Source: JBAYSY01 sp041675885
GTDB lineage: Bacteria > Pseudomonadota > Alphaproteobacteria > Rhodobacterales > Rhodobacteraceae
DNA length: 8,340 bases
Assembly (NCBI GenBank): GCA_041675885.1
Contig: JBAYSY010000071.1
Location: 1 to 8,340 of the forward strand
Direction: 5' to 3'
The position numbers and the translations under genes were made by a program. How positions within the stretch are numbered: position 1 is the stretch's first letter; each line of letters starts with the position of its first letter. Shown in pieces: positions 1-5,827 of this stretch. Below the pieces are notes generated by a model that saw only the letters and a list, made by a program, of their open reading frames with translations, was not told the DNA's origin and did no database searches.

Positions 1-414
1 GACCGGGTAGGGAATGTAACGGATATAGGAGCCGAGCCTCAGCGCCCCGAGCGCGAGCAGCATCACCCCCGACAGGAAGGTCGCGGCCAGCAGCCCGGCG
101 ATGCCGGTCTGGGCGACGCAAAGCGCGATCAGCACGATGAAGGCCCCGGCGGGCCCGCCGATCTGGAAGCGGGAGCCTCCGAACAGCGAGACGAGGAACC
201 CGCCGACGATGGCGGTATAAAGCCCGCGCTCCGGCCCGACGCCCGAGGCGATGGCGATGGCCATCGACAGCGGCAGCGCCACGATCGCCACCGTAAGCCC
301 GGCCAGCGCATCGGCCCGCAGATCGTCCCGCCGGTAGCCGTCGCGCAGCACGGTGACGATCTTGGGCAGGAATTCCTCGGTCAGGGAAGTGGACGTGGCA
401 GTGCTGTGGGTCAT
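1..414 (-). CDS. SulP-family anion transporter, N-terminal part (truncated by window edge)
   Basis: This is the first 138 residues of an inner-membrane SulP/SLC26-type permease, a family that moves sulfate, bicarbonate or other anions. The gene begins at the ATG on the minus strand at 414 and runs without a stop off the left edge. A short hydrophilic N-terminus (about residues 1-36) leads into hydrophobic segments at about 37-58, 66-78, 85-100 and 104-127. The family hallmark is in the third: IGGPAGAFIV (residues 85-94) resembles the SulP GPTGAF-type motif. YIRYIPYPV at the end matches the conserved IPYPV of the family. The rest of the membrane domain and the usual C-terminal STAS domain lie outside the window, so substrate and completeness cannot be judged. 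No strong Shine-Dalgarno is seen before the ATG. The family call is firm; the substrate is unknown. Confidence 0.9.
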   Translation of the reverse strand, partial: MTHSTATSTSLTEEFLPKIVTVLRDGYRRDDLRADALAGLTVAIVALPLSMAIAIASGVGPERGLYTAIVGGFLVSLFGGSRFQIGGPAGAFIVLIALCVAQTGIAGLLAATFLSGVMLLALGALRLGSYIRYIPYPV

Positions 415-689
415 GGTTTCGCGGTCAGGGGGGCGTCTTGTGCCCGCCGGCAGGGTCAGGCGCCAGTTGACGCTTGGGAAGCGCGACTGTCAACACCGTC
501 CCCGGCGAAGCCCTGCCCGCCGTTCCCCTTGCCCGGTGATCGACCGGGGCCGGCGGGCGAAACGCCGGATGCGGGCGCTCTCTTGCCCGGAACAGCCGCG
601 TCAGCGGCCCCCCGCGGTCGGCCGCTGCCCTCTGTCGTGCCCTTTCCGCCGGGGGCCGCCCCGGCCGACCGCCACAATGGCGCGATGGC
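415..689. other. Non-coding gap upstream of the SulP gene
   Basis: No open frame here looks like a real protein: the available frames are short, are shadowed on both strands, have no convincing ribosome-binding site and show Pro/Arg/Ala-rich translations typical of random GC-rich DNA. Besides the candidate promoter, the stretch holds an 8-bp perfect stem (CAGCGGCC 602-609 with GGCCGCTG 620-627) and the hairpin-forming motif GGCGAAACGCCGG (556-568). It also holds a 17-bp block (614-630) that recurs inverted at 8248-8264. Confidence 0.55.
465..493 (-). promoter_or_regulatory. Candidate sigma70-type promoter for the SulP gene, inside an inverted repeat
   Basis: On the minus strand a perfect TTGACA (493-488) is followed after 17 nt by TCAACT (470-465), a poor -10 with three matches to TATAAT. 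Transcription would start near 458, leaving a leader of about 45 nt before the SulP ATG at 414. The two boxes lie within an inverted repeat (GTTGAC at 466-471, GTCAAC at 489-494), so the site could also be an operator. This is inferred from sequence shape only. Confidence 0.35.
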
Positions 690-719
690 AAAAAAAGGCC
701 CGGACGTAAAGTCCGGGCC
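690..719 (-). terminator. Strong intrinsic terminator, minus strand
   Basis: A perfect 9-bp stem (GGCCCGGAC 697-705, GTCCGGGCC 711-719) with a 5-nt loop is followed on the minus strand by seven T residues (696-690). This is a complete Rho-independent terminator for leftward transcription. The plus strand has no T-run after the stem, so it is one-directional. The nearest leftward gene, the response regulator, ends at 866, leaving about 147 nt of 3' untranslated RNA or room for a small RNA gene. Confidence 0.88.
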
Positions 720-816
720 AGTCCAACAGGGAGGGTGCCGCGCCATGACCCCGACGCGGCAAGGGGAACTCGTTAACGGCGACAATCACCCAGAGAACAG
801 AAGATTGCACACCATT
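690..816 (-). ncRNA. Candidate small RNA or long cenR 3' UTR
   Basis: A possible promoter lies on the minus strand just after the response-regulator stop: TTGAAC (851-846), 17 nt, then TATTTG (828-823). It would start a transcript near 816 that ends at the strong terminator at 690-719, giving an RNA of about 125 nt. Just upstream of the terminator stem the RNA would carry CCCUCCC (735-729), which resembles an anti-Shine-Dalgarno seed. No convincing short protein is encoded. The simpler alternative is that this is only the 3' UTR of cenR. I recognise no known RNA family. Confidence 0.35.
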
Positions 817-833
817 CAGGCGCAAATATGGTC

Positions 834-850
834 TGAACCTGTCCGGTTCA
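834..850. repeat. Short inverted repeat downstream of cenR
   Basis: TGAACC (834-839) and GGTTCA (845-850) form a perfect 6-bp dyad with a 5-nt spacer. There is no following T-run in either direction, so it is not an intrinsic terminator. It overlaps the -35 box and spacer of the candidate small-RNA promoter and could be a protein-binding site there. Confidence 0.4.
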
Positions 851-865
851 AGGGATGTGCCACAA

Positions 866-1552
866 TCATGCCGCCAGCCGGTAGCCGCCGCTTTCGGTCA
901 CCAAGAGCCGCGCGTTCGAGGGATCGGGCTCGATCTTCTGGCGCAGCCGGTAGATGTGGGTTTCCAGCGTATGCGTGGTCACGCCAGCGTTGTAGCCCCA
1001 GACCTCGTGCAGCAGCACATCGCGCGGCACCACCGCCTGGCTGGCGCGGTAGAGGAACTTGAGGATGTTGGTTTCCTTCTCGGTCAGGCGGATCTTGCGC
1101 TCCTTCTCGTCCACCAGCAGCTTCATGGCGGGCTTGAACGTATAGGGCCCAAGCTGGAACACCGCGTCCTCGGATTGCTCGTGCTGGCGGAGCTGCGCCC
1201 GGATGCGGGCCAGCAGGACGGGGAACTTGAACGGTTTGGTCACGTAATCGTTGGCGCCGGAATCGAGGCCGAGGATCTGGTCGGCGTCCGAATCGTGCCC
1301 GGTCAGCATCAGCACCGGGCATTTCACCCCGGCCTTGCGCATCCGGCGGCACAGCTCGCGCCCGTCGGTATCGGGAAGGCCCACGTCGAGGATCACCAGA
1401 TCGTAATGCGCGGCCTTGGCCTTTTCCATGCCCTCCTGGCCGGTGGCGGCCTCGAACACGTCGAAATCCTCGGTCATCACCAATTGTTCCGACAGCGCCT
1501 CGCGCAGGTCGTCGTCGTCATCGACCAGAAGGATCTTCCGCAGGTTCGCCAT
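866..1552 (-). CDS. cenR: OmpR/PhoB-family response regulator, probably CenR
   Basis: A 228-residue DNA-binding response regulator. The receiver domain (about 5-120) has the acidic pocket in the DDDDD run (residues 11-15), the predicted phosphorylated Asp56 in VILDVGLPD, Thr84 in LMLTG and Lys106 in NDYVTKPFKF. The winged-helix domain (about 128-226) carries THTLETHIYRLRQKI as recognition helix and ends GGYRLAA. The ATG at 1552 is chosen because AAGGAG sits 6 nt upstream; the frame stays open far upstream through antisense ribA, which is a GC artefact. The linker LRQHEQSEDAVFQLGPYTF and overall sequence resemble alphaproteobacterial CenR, an essential envelope and cell-division regulator paired with the kinase CenK in Caulobacter and Rhodobacter. 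No kinase gene lies in this window. The gene is divergent from ribA across 150 nt. The family call is very firm; the CenR assignment is from memory of homologues. Confidence 0.93.
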   Translation of the reverse strand: MANLRKILLVDDDDDLREALSEQLVMTEDFDVFEAATGQEGMEKAKAAHYDLVILDVGLPDTDGRELCRRMRKAGVKCPVLMLTGHDSDADQILGLDSGANDYVTKPFKFPVLLARIRAQLRQHEQSEDAVFQLGPYTFKPAMKLLVDEKERKIRLTEKETNILKFLYRASQAVVPRDVLLHEVWGYNAGVTTHTLETHIYRLRQKIEPDPSNARLLVTESGGYRLAA

Positions 1553-1702
1553 CTTGGGCTCCTTTTCGACATTGTGCGCCTTCCGGGCCGACCTGCCTAT
1601 GGCGCGCGGCGCCCGCAAGGTTTGTGACAAGGGGCTCACGCGGACGTGTCGCCGGGCGGGGATATGTTTCAAATTGCGACAGACCGGGTGTAGAGAGGGG
1701 CC
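1553..1702. promoter_or_regulatory. Divergent cenR/ribA control region
   Basis: The 150 nt between two diverging start codons must hold the promoters for both genes. I could not find a convincing -35/-10 pair with normal spacing for either. Visible elements are the short palindrome TTGTGACAA (1622-1630), the AT-richer patch ATATGTTTCAAATTG, the cenR ribosome site AAGGAG and the ribA site GAGAGGGG. An operator acting on both genes is possible but not shown. Confidence 0.5.
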
Positions 1703-2785
1703 ATGAGTCTCGCACCGACCCCGCTGGAACAGTCGAACCGCGCCCGCGCCGATCTGCGCATGGGCCTGCCCGTCGTGCTGGCGGGCGGGGGCCGCGCGGT
1801 GCTGGCGGCGGCGGCCGAGACGCTGACGGCGGACCGGCTGGCGGCGCTGCGCGAGAGGGGGGCGCCGGAACTGGCGCTGACCGCGCGGCGGGCCGAGACG
1901 CTGCGGGCGCGGGCCTATGACGGCGATCTGGCGCGGGTGGTGCTGCCCGCGGTGGCCGATCTGGCGTGGATCCGTGCGGTCGCGGACCCGGCCGACGATC
2001 TGCGGATGCCGATGAAGGGGCCGTTCATCAGCCTGCGCGACGGGTCGGCCGATCTGCACCGCGCCGCGATCCGGCTGGCGAAATCGGCACAGCTTCTGCC
2101 CGCGGCGGTGGTGGTCGGGGTCGGCGACGGCTACGCCCTCGCTGCCCGGCTCGGCCTGACGCTGGTGCCGGTGGCCGAGGCCGACCTCTCGGCCGCGTCG
2201 CCCCTGCATCCCGTGGCCGCCGCCCGGCTGCCGATGCGCGCCGCCGGGGCCGGGCGGGTGCATGTGTTCCGCCCCGAGGATGGCGGGGCCGAACATTACG
2301 CCATCGAGATCGGCCGCCCCGACCGTTCCGCCCCGGTGCTGGCGCGGCTCCATTCCGCCTGTTTCACCGGCGACGTGCTTGGCAGTCTGAAATGTGACTG
2401 CGGGCCGCAGTTGCAGGCGGCACTGGTGCAGATGGGGGCGGAAGGCGCCGGGGTGCTGCTTTACCTCAACCAGGAGGGGCGCGGGATCGGGCTGGCGAAC
2501 AAGATGCGGGCCTATTCGCTTCAGGATCAGGGGTTCGATACCGTCGAGGCCAACCACCGGCTGGGCTTCGAGGACGACGAGCGCGACTTCCGCATCGGTG
2601 CGGGGATATTGCGCGAGATGGGGTTCTCGGCGGTGCGGCTTCTGACCAACAACCCGGCCAAGCTGCGGATGATGGAGGCGAACGGGGTGGCGGTGGCCGA
2701 GCGGGTGCCCTTGAAGGTCGGGCAGACCGCCGAGAATGCCGCCTATCTCGCGACCAAGGCGGTGAAGTCGGGCCATCTGCTGTGA
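1703..2785 (+). CDS. ribA: GTP cyclohydrolase II with long non-catalytic N-terminal half
   Basis: RibA catalyses the first committed step of riboflavin synthesis in the cytoplasm, opening GTP to a diaminopyrimidine with loss of formate and pyrophosphate. The catalytic domain (about 205-360) has the zinc ligands Cys220, Cys231 and Cys233 in HSACFTGD and LKCDCGPQL. It also has the substrate loop NQEGRGIGLANK, Tyr271, Asp292 and Arg294 in the DDERDF segment, and LLTNNPAK. The first 200 residues are extra relative to a stand-alone RibA of about 200. In bifunctional RibBA this place holds DHBP synthase, but the RibB acidic motif (DDEDRENEGD type) and its HTEA motif are absent, so the half is either decayed or a different domain; the protein should be treated as monofunctional. 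The ATG at 1703 has GAGAGGGG just upstream. The stop overlaps the next gene's start by 4 nt. Confidence 0.94.
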   Translation: MSLAPTPLEQSNRARADLRMGLPVVLAGGGRAVLAAAAETLTADRLAALRERGAPELALTARRAETLRARAYDGDLARVVLPAVADLAWIRAVADPADDLRMPMKGPFISLRDGSADLHRAAIRLAKSAQLLPAAVVVGVGDGYALAARLGLTLVPVAEADLSAASPLHPVAAARLPMRAAGAGRVHVFRPEDGGAEHYAIEIGRPDRSAPVLARLHSACFTGDVLGSLKCDCGPQLQAALVQMGAEGAGVLLYLNQEGRGIGLANKMRAYSLQDQGFDTVEANHRLGFEDDERDFRIGAGILREMGFSAVRLLTNNPAKLRMMEANGVAVAERVPLKVGQTAENAAYLATKAVKSGHLL

Positions 2786-3297
2786 CACCCACGCCGGGCG
2801 ACATCCTGGCCGGGCGCCGGGGCGCGTGGTTCAGGGGGGTGTTTTACCCCTGTGCCATTGGCCGGGGCGGGATCGTGCCCCCCGGCGCGAAGCGCGAGGG
2901 CGACGGGGCGACGCCTGCCGGTGTCCATGCCATCGTCGGGATGCTCTACCGCCCCGACCGGGTGGCGGCGCATCTGCTGCCCGGCTGGGCGCGGCCCATC
3001 GGCCCGGGCGACCTGTGGTCGGACGACAGCGCCGATGCCGCCTACAACCGGCCGGTGCGCGTGCCCTATCCCCATTCGCACGAGGCGATGCGCCGGGCCG
3101 ACCCGCTTTACGATATCGTGCTGGTGACCGGCTGGAACCTGGCCGCGCCCGAGCCGGGGCGGGGGTCGTGCATCTTCGTCCATGTCTGGCGCGGCCCGCG
3201 CGCGCCCACCGCCGGTTGCGTCGCCTTCCGCCGCGATCACATGCTGGCGATTGCCCGGCGGTTGCAGCCGGGTGCCCGGCTGATCGTGGAGCGGTAG
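2782..3297 (+). CDS. L,D-transpeptidase (YkuD-like) family protein
   Basis: A 171-residue protein of the L,D-transpeptidase catalytic superfamily, whose members form or exchange cross-links in peptidoglycan or attach lipoproteins to it through an active-site cysteine. The signature is near the C-terminus: His134 in IFVHVWRG and Cys146 in PTAGCVAF, matching the HxnTxGC pattern. An earlier KREGDGATPAG segment (38-48) is also typical. No signal peptide or membrane segment is apparent, so how it would reach the periplasm is unclear. The start is the GTG at 2782, which shares four bases (GTGA) with the ribA stop; there is no Shine-Dalgarno, so translation is probably coupled to ribA. Pairing with ribA and proximity to CenR hint at an envelope theme, but that is inference. 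The exact substrate is unknown. Confidence 0.85.
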   Translation: MTPTPGDILAGRRGAWFRGVFYPCAIGRGGIVPPGAKREGDGATPAGVHAIVGMLYRPDRVAAHLLPGWARPIGPGDLWSDDSADAAYNRPVRVPYPHSHEAMRRADPLYDIVLVTGWNLAAPEPGRGSCIFVHVWRGPRAPTAGCVAFRRDHMLAIARRLQPGARLIVER

Positions 3298-3307
3298 CGC
3301 GAGGAGC

Positions 3308-3326
3308 GGTGGGCAATATTGCCACC
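3308..3326. repeat. Intergenic palindrome with CAATATTG core
   Basis: GGTGG (3308-3312) and CCACC (3322-3326) flank the self-complementary CAATATTG (3314-3321), leaving one bulged G. A GGTGGGCAATATTGCCCACC-type palindrome is, to my recollection, a common dispersed intergenic element in Rhodobacterales; this copy has lost one C of the right arm. It lies in the 87-nt gap between two convergent genes, where it may help end transcription, although no T-run follows. Confidence 0.6.
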
Positions 3327-3357
3327 CTACGGGTCGCGCGGGCTGGCCGGGGTGGAG

Positions 3358-3377
3358 GGTGGGCGATTCCGCCCACC
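3358..3377. repeat. Hairpin at the convergent ldt/aroC junction
   Basis: GGTGGGCG (3358-3365) pairs perfectly with CGCCCACC (3370-3377) around a 4-nt ATTC loop. It sits 7 nt past the aroC stop on the minus strand and 60 nt past the transpeptidase stop on the plus strand. It is well placed as a shared 3'-end hairpin, but lacks a U-tract on either strand. Its arms resemble those of the neighbouring palindrome, suggesting the same repeat family. Confidence 0.6.
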
Positions 3378-3384
3378 ATTACCG

Positions 3385-4485
3385 TCAGCCGATCCGGCCC
3401 CGGGTGCCGCCGGTCTGGCCGCGGTCCATCAGGAGGTGGTCGAGCAGCACGCAGGCCATCATCGCCTCGGCCACCGGCACGGCGCGGATGCCGACGCAGG
3501 GGTCGTGGCGGCCCTTGGTCACCACCTCGATCTCTTCCCCGTCCACTGTCACCGAGCGGCGCGGGGTCAGGATCGAGGAGGTGGGCTTGACGGCGAAGCG
3601 CACCACGACCGGCTGACCGGTCGAGATGCCGCCCAATATGCCGCCCGCGTGGTTCGACAGGAACAAGGGCCCATCGTTGCCCATGCGGATCTCGTCGGCA
3701 TTGGCGCTGCCGGTCAGTTCCGCCGCCGCCATGCCCGCGCCGATCTCGACCCCCTTGACCGCGTTGATCGACATCATCGCCGCCGCCAGATCGGTGTCGA
3801 GCTTGGCATAGACCGGCGCGCCGAGGCCCGGGGGCACGCCTTCGGCCATGACCTCGATCACCGCGCCCACGGAGTCATGCGCCTTGCGCAGATCGTCGAG
3901 GTAGCCGGCCCAGTCCGCCGCCGCCGACGGGTCGGGGCACCAGAACGGGTTGCGTTCGATCTCGGCCATGTCGAAGCGGGCCGGGTCCGCCGCCCGCGCG
4001 CCCATCTTCACCATGTAGCCGGTGATGCGCAGCCCGGGCGCGAGTGCGGCGAGCGCCGCCCGCGCCACCCCCCCGGCGGCGACCCGCGCGGCGGTTTCGC
4101 GCGCGCTGGACCTGCCGCCGCCGCGATAGTCGCGCAGCCCGTATTTCAGGTGATAGGCGATGTCGGCATGGCCGGGGCGGAAGCTGCGGGCGATCTCGCC
4201 GTAGTCCCTGGACCTCTGGTCGGTGTTCTCGATCATCAGCTGGATCGGCGTGCCGGTGGTCTGCCCCTCGAAGGTGCCCGACAGGATGCGTACCGCGTCG
4301 GCCTCGCGCCGCTGGGTGGTGTACCGGCTGGTGCCCGGCTTGCGGCGGTCGAGCCAGTGTTGCAGCGCGGCCTCGTCCACCGTCACCCCGGGCGGGCAGC
4401 CATCGACCGTGCAGCCGAGCGCGGGGCCGTGGCTTTCGCCCCAGGTGGTGACGCGGAACAGGTGGCCGAAGGTGTTGAAACTCAT
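3385..4485 (-). CDS. aroC: Chorismate synthase
   Basis: AroC performs the last step of the shikimate pathway in the cytoplasm, the FMN-dependent 1,4-elimination of phosphate from EPSP to chorismate, precursor of aromatic amino acids, folate and quinones. The 366-residue product has the normal bacterial length. It opens with the classic MSFNTFGHLFRVTTWGESHG, with His19 in the GESHG motif. It continues with GRSSARET (124-131), the GHADI/YHLKYGLRDYRGGG segment (105-124), FLSNHAGGILGGISTG (275-290) and the terminal GRHDPCVGIRAVPVAEAM (325-342). The start at 4485 is set by homology and a modest AGGA nearby; the frame is open further upstream but that extension is unlike AroC. It is probably transcribed alone, from a promoter in the short gap it shares with the divergent thi operon. 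All key motifs look intact. Confidence 0.97.
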   Translation of the reverse strand: MSFNTFGHLFRVTTWGESHGPALGCTVDGCPPGVTVDEAALQHWLDRRKPGTSRYTTQRREADAVRILSGTFEGQTTGTPIQLMIENTDQRSRDYGEIARSFRPGHADIAYHLKYGLRDYRGGGRSSARETAARVAAGGVARAALAALAPGLRITGYMVKMGARAADPARFDMAEIERNPFWCPDPSAAADWAGYLDDLRKAHDSVGAVIEVMAEGVPPGLGAPVYAKLDTDLAAAMMSINAVKGVEIGAGMAAAELTGSANADEIRMGNDGPLFLSNHAGGILGGISTGQPVVVRFAVKPTSSILTPRRSVTVDGEEIEVVTKGRHDPCVGIRAVPVAEAMMACVLLDHLLMDRGQTGGTRGRIG

Positions 4486-4522
4486 GTCCTGTGCTTTCCG
4501 TGACGGCGGCGGATGCCGGAGT

Positions 4523-4551
4523 GCTGTAGCGGGCGGGGGCGCGCGGCTCAA
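4523..4551 (-). promoter_or_regulatory. Candidate aroC promoter
   Basis: On the minus strand TTGAGC (4551-4546) and TACAGC (4528-4523) are separated by exactly 17 nt. Transcription would begin near 4516, about 30 nt before the aroC ATG at 4485. The -10 is weak (three matches to TATAAT), but spacing and position are right. Confidence 0.4.
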
Positions 4552-4562
4552 GCGGTTTCGCC

Positions 4563-4590
4563 TTGCGCGCGGGCACGGGTGCGCTATGGT
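4563..4590 (+). promoter_or_regulatory. Candidate promoter of the thiBPQ operon
   Basis: TTGCGC (4563-4568) and TATGGT (4585-4590) are 16 nt apart. A start about 7 nt downstream, near 4597, coincides with the 5' edge of the TPP aptamer, as expected for a riboswitch leader. The agreement of promoter and aptamer positions is the main support. Confidence 0.55.
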
Positions 4591-4591
4591 C

Positions 4592-4684
4592 CGGGCCACC
4601 TCGGGGTGCCCGGACGGCCGGGCTGAGATGCGCCATGCGAACCCGTAGAACCTGAACCGGTTAGGACCGGCGGAGGGAAGGCCG
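4592..4684 (+). ncRNA. TPP riboswitch (THI element)
   Basis: This is the thiamine pyrophosphate aptamer that heads thiamine genes. Conserved blocks are in the canonical order: CGGGGTGCC (4602-4610), the pyrimidine-sensing GGCTGAGATG (4621-4630), ACCCG (4641-4645), GAACCTGAACCGG (4648-4660) and CGGAGGGAA (4671-4679). P1 can form from CCTC (4599-4602) with GAGG (4673-4676), extended by GGCC (4594-4597) with GGCC (4680-4683) if the transcript begins early enough. It precedes thiB by about 48 nt, so TPP is expected to repress uptake of thiamine. The recognition is firm; the exact ends are approximate. Confidence 0.95.
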
Positions 4685-4732
4685 ATGGATTTCCCTCACC
4701 CTGACCCCGCCTGTCGCAGATGGAGGATGCGA
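4673..4732 (+). promoter_or_regulatory. Probable riboswitch expression platform and thiB ribosome site
   Basis: GAGGGAA (4673-4679), the 3' strand of the aptamer including P1, is perfectly complementary to TTCCCTC (4691-4697). The two could form a 7-bp hairpin that excludes P1. When TPP locks P1, CCTC within the freed strand can instead pair with GAGG of the thiB Shine-Dalgarno (GGAGG, 4722-4726), though only over 4 bp. The Shine-Dalgarno itself lies in the loop of a 5-bp stem (TCGCA 4714-4718, TGCGA 4728-4732). No U-rich terminator is present, so control is more likely at translation initiation than by termination. The mechanism is inferred from base pairing by eye. Confidence 0.45.
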
Positions 4733-5730
4733 TGCGATATCCTGTGATTGCAGCGGGTTTCTGTGCCCTTGCCGCGCTGTCGGGGGGCGTTGCGGTTGCG
4801 GAAACCCCGGTGCTCACGGTGCTGACCTATGACAGTTTCGTGGCCGACTGGGGGCCGGGGCCGCAGGTCAAGGCCGCGTTCGAGGCCGAATGCGGCTGCG
4901 AATTGCGGCTGCTGGGCGCGGGCGACGGGGCGGCGCTGCTGGCGCGGCTGCGGCTGGAAGGCGGGCGGGGCGAGGCCGATGTGGTGCTTGGCCTCGACAC
5001 CAACCTGACCGCGGCGGCGGCGGACACGGGGTTGTTCGCGCCGCACGGGCTGCGGGCGGATTTCGACCTGCCGGTCGCGTGGGACGACCCGCTGTTCCTG
5101 CCCTATGACTGGAGCTGGTTCGCCTTTGTCCACGACACCGCCCGCCTGCCGGACCCGCCGTCGAGCCTTGCCGCCCTTGCGGCCTCGGATATTCCGGTGG
5201 TGATCCAGGACCCGCGCTCCTCGACCCCCGGCCTTGGCCTGCTGATGTGGGTCGAGGCGGTGCATGGCGAAGGGGCGGTGGCGGTCTGGGAGGATCTGGC
5301 CGATAACATCGTCACCGTCACCCCCGGCTGGTCCGAAGCCTACGGGCTGTTCCTGAACGGCGAGGCCGGGATGGTGCTGAGCTATACCACCTCGCCCGCC
5401 TATCACATCATCGCCGAAGGGGACGATACCAAGGCGGCGGCGATCTTCGACGAGGGCCATTACATGCAGGTCGAGGTGGCCGGGATGCTGGCGGCATCGC
5501 GCCAGCCGGAGCTGGCGGCGCGGTTCCTGGAGTTCATGCTTTCGGATGCCTTCCAGTCGGTGATCCCGGAGACCAACTGGATGTATCCGGCGGTCACCCC
5601 GGAAGGCGGGCTGCCCGAAGGCTTCGCCGCGCTGCCGGTGCCGCAAGTGTCGCATCTGTTCGGCGCGGAAGAAGCGCAGGCCCGGCGCGATCCGGCGCTG
5701 GAGGTCTGGCTGCGGGTGCTGTCGCGTTGA
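4732..5730 (+). CDS. thiB: Thiamine ABC transporter, periplasmic binding protein
   Basis: ThiB binds thiamine, and in characterised homologues its phosphates, in the periplasm and delivers it to ThiPQ. The 332-residue product has a signal peptide (about 1-23, likely cut after AVA before ETPVLTV). ThiB-specific blocks follow: LTYDSF (31-36), DWSWFAFVHD (126-135), QDPRSSTPGLGLLMW (159-173), GWSEAYGLFLNGE (199-211) and VLSYTTSPAYH (215-225), all close to the E. coli protein. The ATG at 4732 is preferred over the in-frame ATG at 4720 because GGAGG lies 5 nt before it, and because the signal peptide then starts MRYPVIAAG. It is the first gene of a riboswitch-controlled operon. A 196-nt gap separates it from thiP, unusual for an otherwise tight operon. 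Confidence 0.96.
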   Translation: MRYPVIAAGFCALAALSGGVAVAETPVLTVLTYDSFVADWGPGPQVKAAFEAECGCELRLLGAGDGAALLARLRLEGGRGEADVVLGLDTNLTAAAADTGLFAPHGLRADFDLPVAWDDPLFLPYDWSWFAFVHDTARLPDPPSSLAALAASDIPVVIQDPRSSTPGLGLLMWVEAVHGEGAVAVWEDLADNIVTVTPGWSEAYGLFLNGEAGMVLSYTTSPAYHIIAEGDDTKAAAIFDEGHYMQVEVAGMLAASRQPELAARFLEFMLSDAFQSVIPETNWMYPAVTPEGGLPEGFAALPVPQVSHLFGAEEAQARRDPALEVWLRVLSR

Positions 5731-5760
5731 GGCGCGGCTTGCGGGCGGCGGCGTGCCCGC

Positions 5761-5773
5761 CCGGCGTTTCGCC
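5761..5773. repeat. Copy of the CCGGCGTTTCGCC motif
   Basis: This 13-nt block is the exact inverse of GGCGAAACGCCGG at 556-568 and differs by one base from the inverse of 8190-8202. Its core GGCG-TTT-CGCC can fold as a tiny hairpin. All three copies lie in intergenic DNA. Confidence 0.4.
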
Positions 5774-5827
5774 GCCGGAGAGTGCGTTTGCAGGGAAATG
5801 CGTCCACTGGATGCCGTCCCTGTCCTG

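Noticed and set aside
406..1062. A 218-codon plus-strand frame across the sulP/cenR gap
   Set aside because: It crosses the strong terminator hairpin and runs antisense into cenR; no family resemblance or ribosome site.
866..2788. A 640-codon minus-strand frame spanning antisense ribA and the response regulator
   Set aside because: Only the last 228 codons resemble a protein. The upstream part is His/Gln/Arg/Pro-rich antisense of ribA, and AAGGAG marks the true start at 1552.
3319..4503. A 394-codon plus-strand frame opposite aroC
   Set aside because: It is the antisense shadow of a fully conserved chorismate synthase; its translation is low-complexity Ala/Gly/Arg/His and it has no ribosome site.
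4720..4731. ATG at 4720 as thiB start
   Set aside because: It overlaps the GGAGG Shine-Dalgarno that serves the ATG at 4732, and would put acidic residues ahead of the signal peptide.
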